Source of the DNA: Nitrosomonas sp.
GTDB lineage: Bacteria > Pseudomonadota > Gammaproteobacteria > Burkholderiales > Nitrosomonadaceae
Assembly: GCA_024281995.1 (NCBI GenBank)
Contig: JAMWZW010000005.1
Coordinates: 97,177 to 161,176, forward strand
Reading direction: 5' to 3'
Length of the DNA stretch: 64,000 bases
The translations under genes and the position numbers were made by a program. Shown one piece after another: positions 29,887-36,767 of the stretch. Position 1 is the first letter of the stretch; every line of letters starts with the position of its first letter. Below the pieces are notes generated by a model that was given only the letters and a program-made list of their open reading frames with translations, searched no databases and had not been told where the DNA came from.

Positions 29887-30651
29887 TTGAAGCTCAGGAT
29901 TCTTGGGTGCAGTGGCGGGATAGGAAGTGGTGCACATACCACCGCCATGTTGCTGGATGATGATATCTTGATCGATGCAGGAACCGGCGTAACAAATTTG
30001 AGTATGGATGAGATGATCAAAATTGATCATGTTTTTGTCACCCATGCACACTTGGATCATGTGGCTTGTATCCCTTTTTTAGTCGATACAGTGGGTTTTA
30101 TGCGCAACAAACCGATCGTCGTTCATGCCACACAAGCTACCCTTGATACTTTGCGAGAGCATTTGTTTAACTGGCATCTGTGGCCGGATTTTACCAAGAT
30201 TCCCAACTGCAGCTCGCCTTATATGCGATATGAAACCTTTTCCGTGGGTAGCGTGATTAATCTGAACGAGCGCAAGATTATACCGATACCTGCCAATCAT
30301 GTTGTTCCAACTGTAGGCTTTCAATTAGATTCTGGGCAAGGCAGTCTGGTGTTTACTGCAGATACGACAACGAATTATGCATTCTGGTCAATTATCAACA
30401 AAATTGAAAACTTACGGTTTTTGATTATAGAGTCCGCTTTTTGCAATCAGAAAAGAGATATTGCTGGAAGGTCCAAGCATCTGTGTCCCAGTTTGTTGGA
30501 AGAAGAGCTGAAAAATCTTGAGCGAGATGCGGAAATATTTATTTCTCATTTAAAGCCTGGTGAAGCCGATATTACTATGCATGAAATACAGCAGAGTATT
30601 GCAAAATTTAATCCACGCAGGCTTGAGAATGGTCAATTATTTGAGTTTTAG
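29887..30651 (+). CDS. MBL-fold cyclic-nucleotide phosphodiesterase (class II type)
   Basis: This 254-residue protein has the metallo-beta-lactamase metal motif THAHLDH (52-58), a second histidine in PANHVVPTVGF, and later TADTTTN and ISHLKPGE motifs, all typical of class II cAMP/cGMP phosphodiesterases. Expected reaction: hydrolysis of a 3',5'-cyclic nucleotide at a dinuclear metal centre. The start is TTG at 29887 after a good TGAGGTAA. Only 21 bp separate it from the GAF-domain ATPase, so they are cotranscribed. Confidence 0.78.
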   Translation: MKLRILGCSGGIGSGAHTTAMLLDDDILIDAGTGVTNLSMDEMIKIDHVFVTHAHLDHVACIPFLVDTVGFMRNKPIVVHATQATLDTLREHLFNWHLWPDFTKIPNCSSPYMRYETFSVGSVINLNERKIIPIPANHVVPTVGFQLDSGQGSLVFTADTTTNYAFWSIINKIENLRFLIIESAFCNQKRDIAGRSKHLCPSLLEEELKNLERDAEIFISHLKPGEADITMHEIQQSIAKFNPRRLENGQLFEF

Positions 30652-30672
30652 AGAATTTGGAGAATGTTTGTC

Positions 30673-33054
30673 ATGAATACAACTGCCACAACATCCTTGA
30701 TGCGGAAAGATATTGCAGATAGTAATGGTGCGGCAAATTTTTCTACCACCTTGCAGTCGATTATCGGCAAGTTGCGTGGGGCGAAAAATATTGATGAAAT
30801 CATACTCGATGGAAGTAAAGATCTTTGTGGTTTGTTTCATGCAGACCGGCTAATTATTTATACACTGAGCGAGAATCGAACATTTCTGACAACTCGTGTC
30901 AAAGCAGCTTTTGATTCGATTCAAGACTTAAAATTACCCGTACTTGAAACCACTGTTACCGGTTATGTCAGCTTGAAAAAGAAAGTTGTGAATATTGAAG
31001 ATGTTTACAACAAAAGCGAGTTAAGGCAAATTGATTCTGCGCTTACTTTTTCGCATGAAGTAGATAAACGTACCGGATATCGTACTAAACAAATGCTGGT
31101 TGCGCCAATTTTAAGTACGGAAAATGGGGATCTACTGGGTGTGATTCAAGTGATTAACCATAAAAATGGTACGCCATTTACAACGACTGCGGTTGAGGGG
31201 CTAATTGAAGTTTGCCAAGTATTGGCTACCATGCTCAAACAAGATTGGAAAGCGCATCAAATACCCAAATCAAAATATGATTATCTGGTTTTTGATGGCG
31301 TGATTTCTGCTCCTGAACTGGAATTGGCGACGCGTTCTGCGCGAAAAAAAGGTTGTGACCTTGAAGATGTGCTGATTGATGAGCTGCAAATCGAAGCAGC
31401 GCAAATTGGTAAAGCGCTATCTTCATTTTTTGCTATTCGCTACGAACCTTTTAAGAAAGATCGTATTAAACCCATAGATCTCCTAAAGCATTTAAAAAGA
31501 GATTATGTGGAAAGTAATGCGTGGATGCCGATTGATGAAGGTAAAGATGGCTTAGTAGTGTTAACGCTTGATCCTGAGCGAATTAAATCGCAACGCATTG
31601 CCAGCACAATTTTTTCCAAACACAAAATAGTTTATACCGTTACTACCAAACGTGAATTTGCTGCAACACTTGAACAATTTTATGGCGGTAGCCAAGATGA
31701 CATCGCTACAGGTGACATCAGCGACATGCTTTTCAGTATGGAAGGCGAAAATGTCGATGAAGCACATAACGAAATTGAGGAATCTTCGGCGGCATCGGAC
31801 AATGAATTAGTCAAACTAGTCAATAAGATCATCATAGATGCCTATAAAAAAGGCGTATCGGACATCCATATAGAACCTTATTCGGGTAAGGAAAAAACAA
31901 AAATTCGTTTTCGTAAAGACGGTTCGCTCATGCCTTATATCGAGATTCCTGCAAGTTATCGCAATCCTTTGATAACACGTATTAAGATCATGTGCGATTT
32001 GGATATTTCCGAGAAGCGCAGACCGCAGGATGGCAAAATCAAATTCAGGAAATTTGCACCATTGGATATTGAGCTTCGCGTAGCCACTATTCCGTCGGCA
32101 GGTGGCATTGAAGACGTAGTGATGCGGATTCTTGCCGCTGGAGAACCGATCCCGTTGGAGAAAATGGGTTTTACCGCGTATAACCTAGAAGCACTCAAAA
32201 AAATCATCAGTAAACCTTATGGATTGTTTTTTGTATGCGGTCCAACAGGTTCCGGTAAAACGACTACTTTACATTCTGTTTTGAAATATCTCAATCGGGA
32301 TGATACCAAGATATGGACAGCGGAAGATCCTGTTGAAATCTCTCAGAAAGGCTTGCGTCAGGTGCAGATTAATGTCAAAGCAGGATTGACTTTTCCAGTC
32401 ATTATGCGCTCTTTCCTGCGTGCGGACCCGGACATCATCATGGTGGGTGAGATGCGCGATAAGGAGACGACCAGTATTGGCATCGAAGCGTCATTGACCG
32501 GGCATTTAGTGCTGGCAACGCTGCATACCAATAGCGCGCCGGAATCAGTAATTCGTTTGCTGGATATGGGCATGGATCCGTTTAATTTTTCCGATGCGCT
32601 GCTGGGAGTTTTAGCGCAACGCCTGGCCAAACGTTTGTGTAAATGTAAGGAATCGTATGTGGCCGAAGAGCGGGAAATCAAAGCGCTCTTGATGGAATAT
32701 TGCGAAGAATTGCGCAACATTGACCGGTTTAAAGCAAACCCAGAAAAAGCCTATCAAGAAATTCTTGATCAGTGGATTCAGCAATATGGCGATGACAAAG
32801 GTCAGATTATTTTGTGTAAGCCCGTTGGCTGTGAAGATTGTAACGATAGCGGTTTTGCCGGTCGGGTTGGATTGCACGAATTAATGACGGCAACTGATGC
32901 GTTGAAAAAAAATGTCCAGGAACGTGCGCGTGTGGCGGATATGCTTGTTACAGCGCTGGGTGACGGTATGCGGACATTGAAACAGGACGGCATTGAAAAG
33001 GTACTGCAAGGCATTACCGATATTCACCAGGTACGGGTGGTGTGTATCAAGTAA
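30673..33054 (+). CDS. GspE/PilB-type secretion ATPase with N-terminal GAF domain
   Basis: This protein of about 793 residues joins a GAF-like sensory domain (about 30-185), a GspE/MshE N-terminal domain (about 200-335), and a C-terminal secretion ATPase with Walker A GPTGSGKTTT (about 523-532), the Asp box, Walker B IIMVGEMRD and the four-cysteine zinc site (CKC...CEDC). It would drive pilus assembly or type II secretion. GGAGA abuts the ATG at 30664, so the ATG at 30673 is the better-spaced start; the difference is three residues. A GAF fusion is not found in ordinary PilB or GspE. No other pilus or T2SS genes are adjacent. Convergent with the higA remnant. Confidence 0.85.
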   Translation: MNTTATTSLMRKDIADSNGAANFSTTLQSIIGKLRGAKNIDEIILDGSKDLCGLFHADRLIIYTLSENRTFLTTRVKAAFDSIQDLKLPVLETTVTGYVSLKKKVVNIEDVYNKSELRQIDSALTFSHEVDKRTGYRTKQMLVAPILSTENGDLLGVIQVINHKNGTPFTTTAVEGLIEVCQVLATMLKQDWKAHQIPKSKYDYLVFDGVISAPELELATRSARKKGCDLEDVLIDELQIEAAQIGKALSSFFAIRYEPFKKDRIKPIDLLKHLKRDYVESNAWMPIDEGKDGLVVLTLDPERIKSQRIASTIFSKHKIVYTVTTKREFAATLEQFYGGSQDDIATGDISDMLFSMEGENVDEAHNEIEESSAASDNELVKLVNKIIIDAYKKGVSDIHIEPYSGKEKTKIRFRKDGSLMPYIEIPASYRNPLITRIKIMCDLDISEKRRPQDGKIKFRKFAPLDIELRVATIPSAGGIEDVVMRILAAGEPIPLEKMGFTAYNLEALKKIISKPYGLFFVCGPTGSGKTTTLHSVLKYLNRDDTKIWTAEDPVEISQKGLRQVQINVKAGLTFPVIMRSFLRADPDIIMVGEMRDKETTSIGIEASLTGHLVLATLHTNSAPESVIRLLDMGMDPFNFSDALLGVLAQRLAKRLCKCKESYVAEEREIKALLMEYCEELRNIDRFKANPEKAYQEILDQWIQQYGDDKGQIILCKPVGCEDCNDSGFAGRVGLHELMTATDALKKNVQERARVADMLVTALGDGMRTLKQDGIEKVLQGITDIHQVRVVCIK

Positions 33055-33100
33055 GAAATGCAAGAAGCGGGCCTCGAAAGAAGGATCTTTTCCGCTTTGA

Positions 33101-33330
33101 TTACGTGCGTGCCAGTAAATGTATCTCGTCAAGCAGTTTACCAAGACTGATCTCAGCGATCTTTAAATCATAAGTGGCTTGCGAATTGAGCCAGTATTGC
33201 GGTGAATGATTAAAGGCTCGTCCAATCCGTAACGCCAGCTCCGCCGTGACAGGGCGTGTTCCTTTGATAATATGCGAATACGCATCGCTGAAGTGCCAGG
33301 GTCAATCTCGGGTAGTCCTTGTTTAGCCAT
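33101..33330 (-). pseudogene. higA: higA antitoxin remnant, frameshifted and internally deleted
   Basis: The start MAKQGLPEIDPGTS matches HigA N-termini, then the frame breaks. In another frame the HigA C-terminus follows: IIKGTRPVTAELALRIGRAF, then SPQYWLNSQATYDL and a tail to a TAA at 33103. The 230 bp span is not a multiple of three and most of the HTH helices 1-3 are missing, so it cannot make a working antitoxin. Confidence 0.75.
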
Positions 33331-33345
33331 GACAATTTTCCTTGA

Positions 33346-33453
33346 ATGATAATCCGTGATTTCAACGTTAAATACATAATACATCGCTATTTTCAAAGCG
33401 GAAGCACGCGTACCATTGGTTGTTGATACGGATACTCCACTGTCTGCTACGAT
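33346..33453 (-). pseudogene. higB: higB toxin remnant (copy 2, IS-downstream side)
   Basis: Minus-strand translation gives RQWSIRINNQWYACFRFENSDV, the signature C-terminal region of HigB (RelE-like) toxins (split here at about 22 residues), then a one-frame shift to VFNVEITDYH. It directly precedes the higA remnant, as in intact higBA loci. The N-terminal half is gone. Confidence 0.7.
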
Positions 33454-33669
33454 TATAGCCTACGTCACATAAAATGATTCAATTTTAAAGAGTTGCTCAA
33501 CGGTTTGGTTTTGTTGTTTTCTGATTGCTTTGGCTTGTGCCCATTTGTGCTCAATGGTGTTAAGGTCTGGTGAATACGCTGGCAGATACTCAAGCGTATG
33601 TCCGGCGTGTGTGATTGCATTTTGAATATCCTGCCTTTTGTGAAAGGTCGCGTTATCCATGACCACAAC

Positions 33670-34870
33670 GGGTCTGTCGGGAAATTCAAATATTTCCGTA
33701 TGAATTGAAAATTCTGATGACGTGTACCCGCCAATTTGTAAAATTATTCGTGAATTATGCCTAAAACAGCGATTTTTACCTTCAATCTGCACAATAAAGC
33801 AAATTGAAGGCGGATTTGTCCTATGTGTGGCATAGCGTAATTCGATCAACACCGAGTGTCATAAGCCGTTTGAGATTGAATACCAGTGCACGGATACCCA
33901 CTTGAAACTGTACTTTCATCAATCCGCGATAGCGGATTTTCTTGTTGCGATGCGCAAACACCCGCCCATAGGGTGCACGAATTTCTGATAGCCATCGATC
34001 TTTATCGCGATTCTTCTCTTTCATGTTGTTCTTCTTGATAGTCGCATCATGACAGCCTTTGCACTTAAGTACTGTTTTGACAGGATTCAAATCATATCCT
34101 TTGTCTGCATAGACTGCGCCGCCATTGGGACAGACATGCCGAAAACCCTGTGCATCAGTTACTCTAGCAGAAGTCGCCGCAATCTTGTTGATCAAACCAC
34201 TTTGCATATCGACCGAAACATGTTCCTTGTAACCAAACCAGTATTTGTTCTTACCCTTACAACCAAAGCGCGCCTGCTTGTCTGCCGCAACCTTCCCGGC
34301 AGTTTCATTGTTAAATTGTTCCAATCCTTCCTTGATCGCACGATCCCGATCATCCCAGGTGGTTAATTTACTGATCAGCTGACTCGCATCAATAAAAGTA
34401 AATATTTCCCGTATCAGCCCCATTCCACGCAAACTATTTCGTACTTGCGTAAAAATATCCATCAATCTTCCAGTGCCTAGGCGCTTGCGAAAATCTCCAA
34501 AGTAACTATGATCCGGCGCCTTTTCTCCTAAATGCATGTCACAAAACCATTTACAAGCAATGGTTCTCCTGAAGATAACGCTCCATCTCACGATCACTCA
34601 GATCTTCCATGAATTGTACGATCAATGCTCGCAGTGTAAATTCAAATCCTTTCTCTTTCCGCCCATTCGGTGAATACAGTGATTGATAGCTTTGGCTTAA
34701 ATCAGAAAATGGCAGCAACTGATCCAGTTTGCGATAGGGATGATCTAATGGAACCAGCGAATCCAGCGTTAGAAATAAACTACTTTGTTCTCTTTGCTTC
34801 ATCAGCTAATCCATTTACAAATGAGGTTCCTTATTATCGCCTAATTTACGTGCAATTTCCCGACAGTCCC
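33670..34870 (-). mobile_element. IS5-type insertion sequence (1201 bp) nested in IS630
   Basis: The terminal inverted repeats are GGGTCTGTCGGGAAATT at the left and its near-perfect complement ending at 34870 at the right, with one mismatch. The element is flanked by the 5 bp duplication ACAAC at 33665-33669 and 34871-34875. It carries one transposase gene on the minus strand. Confidence 0.9.
33821..34802 (-). pseudogene. IS5-type transposase with one frameshift
   Basis: The first part starts MKQREQSSLFLTLDSLVP at 34802 and stops after YLQENHCL. The second part continues in another frame with ACKWFCDMHLGEKAPDHS. Removing one C near 34562 restores the expected LQENIACKWFC. The DDE core is visible in TFIDASQLIS, YADKGYDLN and the SEIRAPYGRVFAHR...RYRG region. 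At about 327 residues it would be full length, so the loss is a single recent indel. Confidence 0.8.
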
Positions 34871-35535
34871 ACAACTGATGCTGGCGGAAGTTTTGGCAAC
34901 AGATCGTGTACCGTCCATCCGAAAAAAGTATCTGCATCAATATTGCTTATGAACAATCCCACCGTCAGAAGACATTTGCCGATCAACGCGCCGATCACAT
35001 TGACGCGCCCTCTGGCATGCCAATTACACACACCGTGACACCGCTTGCCAATGGCCGCATACCCATGTGTTCGTGGCATATCGTGAGCAAAACCACTCTC
35101 GTCAATATAAACGATGACGCGGTTTTGAGCTTTGTACGCCTTAATCGTCTCCTGGGAGGTGTGCCGTTTGTCTTCGTCCGCTTTGGGATGCCGCAGTGTT
35201 TTTTTTATAGCTGATGTTCATACGCCGCAGCGCGTGGCCGATACCTTTTTCGCTTACACCTAGTCGACGAGCCCGTTCGGCTTGATAGGCGTCTGGAAAC
35301 TCCTGCACATCACGGGCCAATGCGATCATGTCGATCTTCGTCGCCGGTTTGTTACGGGTCTGCTTGGGATTGGGATTTTTAACCCAGCGCGTCACGCTGG
35401 CAATTCCCACACAAAAACGCCCTGCCGCCTGCGCTATTGTAAGTCCTTCCTTCTTACGAACGGACAAAACTTTGCGGCGAAATGATGAGGGATAAGTCAT
35501 CTGCAAATTATAATCACTTTATTTGAGCTTTGCTA

Positions 35536-35610
35536 TACATCGCCACTTTCAAAGCGGAAGCATACCCGCCATTGATCTTTGATATGGATATTCCAGTGTC
35601 CGGTGCAGTT
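35536..35610 (-). pseudogene. higB: higB toxin remnant (copy 1, cut by IS630 insertion)
   Basis: Minus-strand translation gives GHWNIHIKDQW then RVCFRFESGDV, again the C-terminal core of HigB. It ends exactly at the TA where the IS630 element begins. It aligns with the remnant at 33346-33453 over the same residues but differs at about a quarter of bases, so it is a second copy, not the other half of the same gene. Confidence 0.65.
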
Positions 35611-35990
35611 TCGTATGAGAGTTGAGTAAGTTTGCAGTTCTGAAAATTACAATCAAACAATAAGTAGTAATGTAAAATAGTACTGAATATTATGTTCATA
35701 ATAATCAGTATGTTATTATTTAATAATATTAATTTTCTTTCTATTTATGTTAGAAAGTGACAAAAATTGTCATTTTCTAACATAATGCGCTGTAGCGTAT
35801 AGTAAAGAGAATCAGTAGATATGATATTGCTTAATAAAAGGATTGATACTCAAGCCATGTGATTGCTACCGGCAGATAATTATTGAACCTAGATTAGTAT
35901 AAGCTGGTGTGGTGCTTTTGCTTTAGCGAAGAGCGTGATGAATTATTGATACTAGTAGTGTATTTTTGAGATATTGTAAGCTAACAAATA
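35611..35990. other. AT-rich intergenic region
   Basis: About 380 bp between the toxin remnant and the pilin terminator. A repeated motif TTAGAAAGTGACA...TGTCATTTTCTAA near 35749-35780 forms an inverted repeat. I see no gene, RNA or operator I can name. Confidence 0.5.
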
Positions 35991-36030
35991 AAAAAACCGC
36001 CTTGTGGACTTAATCCCAAGGCGGTTTTAG
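35991..36030 (-). terminator. rho-independent terminator of the pilin gene
   Basis: A perfect 12 bp stem (AAAACCGCCTTG with CAAGGCGGTTTT) with a 12 nt loop is followed, on the minus strand, by a run of seven T. It lies 28 bp after the pilin stop codon. Confidence 0.92.
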
Positions 36031-36057
36031 TTTATTACTATTTGAATTAAACCAGTA

Positions 36058-36516
36058 CTAGCAAATTGGGCCACCAGTTGCTGCGGAAGTTCTACAACCT
36101 CCCGTGACTGCCCAAGTTATTGCGCCAGTGCCAGTTACGGTCGGGGTAAGAATGTAAGTATCGGCTGCTGTGATACCATTTGCGGCAACAGGTATTGACG
36201 TTATTACACCATTTCCAGCTACTGCTACTGAGGTTACATTTCCTGATAAACCAGCATCATTTGGTACCCCTGCAGCAGCGCGAAGCGCGGTTCCTGTTGC
36301 AGGTACCTGTACAGCATTGGCATTGTTACAAGCGCCTGTTTGGAAACACATTTCCACAGCAGTTTTAAAAGGAGATGTTGAATTGGTAATTTCCACAAAA
36401 CGTGCTCTTAACGTATAGTTTTGATAAGCAGGCACAGCAACCGCGGCCAAAATACCAATAATTGCGACAACAATCATTAATTCGATGAGGGTAAAACCTT
36501 TTTGTGTGTGTTGCAT
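36058..36516 (-). CDS. pilA: type IV pilin (major pilin PilA type)
   Basis: This 152-residue prepilin has a short leader MQHTQKG followed by [17 protein letters not shown], the PilD cleavage site and N-terminal helix of type IVa pilins (E5 of the mature protein present). The C-terminal disulfide pair is probably the cysteines in [14 protein letters not shown]; another pair is in the middle ([10 protein letters not shown]). The start was set by AAGGAGA upstream of 36516. It is transcribed alone between a sigma-54 promoter and a strong terminator. The nearest pilus-like gene is the GAF-GspE ATPase 3 kb away. Confidence 0.93.
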   Translation of the reverse strand: MQHTQKGFTLIELMIVVAIIGILAAVAVPAYQNYTLRARFVEITNSTSPFKTAVEMCFQTGACNNANAVQVPATGTALRAAAGVPNDAGLSGNVTSVAVAGNGVITSIPVAANGITAADTYILTPTVTGTGAITWAVTGGCRTSAATGGPIC

Positions 36517-36570
36517 TTGTAGTTCTCCTTTAGGTTGAATAGGGCACACGCAATGTGTGTGCTTGTATTA

Positions 36571-36586
36571 AGCAGAAATCGTGCCA
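36571..36586 (-). promoter_or_regulatory. sigma-54 promoter of the pilin gene
   Basis: On the minus strand TGGCACGATTTCTGCT has the invariant GG and GC exactly 10 nt apart, as in the -24/-12 consensus. Predicted transcription start is near 36560, about 45 nt before the ATG. PilA genes of other bacteria use RpoN with PilR, which supports the call. Confidence 0.8.
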
Positions 36587-36767
36587 CATTTTTTTATAAG
36601 AAAAGTTATGCGTTTTAAAATAAGTTGTAGAGCGCGGCCTGTGTTTTAAATATCTTTTAATCAATCGCCATTTGTCATTCCGGAAGTAGTGATAAATCTT
36701 CATAAATCAATCAAATAAATTCACGTTGTGTGCTCGAGATAACAGTTAATGGAGTTTTGTGCATGCT

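Larger units (their letters stand above)
33460..35500 (-). pseudogene. IS630-family transposase, two frames, interrupted by IS5-type element
   Basis: The first frame starts MTYPSSFRRKVLS at 35500 and contains the helix-turn-helix. At a run of eight A (35199-35206) a -1 shift enters the second frame with the catalytic Asp of VYIDESGF. At 34870 the frame is cut by the inner IS. It resumes at 33669 with VVMDNATFHK (second Asp) and NTIEHKWAQAK (Glu), ending at a TAG inside the inverted repeat. Joining at the duplicated ACAAC restores PPASVVVMDN without frame loss, about 277 residues in all. The element is now inactive in cis. Confidence 0.8.
33454..35537 (-). mobile_element. IS630-type element, split by an IS5-type insertion
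   Basis: Both ends start TATAGC and read inward with about 30 bp of imperfect inverted repeat sharing ATAAA, TGATT and AATTT. The TA at each end fits the IS630 target duplication. Without the nested element the length is about 880 bp. The transposase runs on the minus strand. Confidence 0.8.

Noticed and set aside
33465-33734. Separate 89-codon gene inside the IS630 second part
   Set aside because: It is a shifted frame of the transposase; the true frame carries VVMDNATFHK and the catalytic Glu.
34049-35214. Plus-strand frames opposite the transposases
   Set aside because: All are antisense shadows of the IS5 and IS630 transposase genes.
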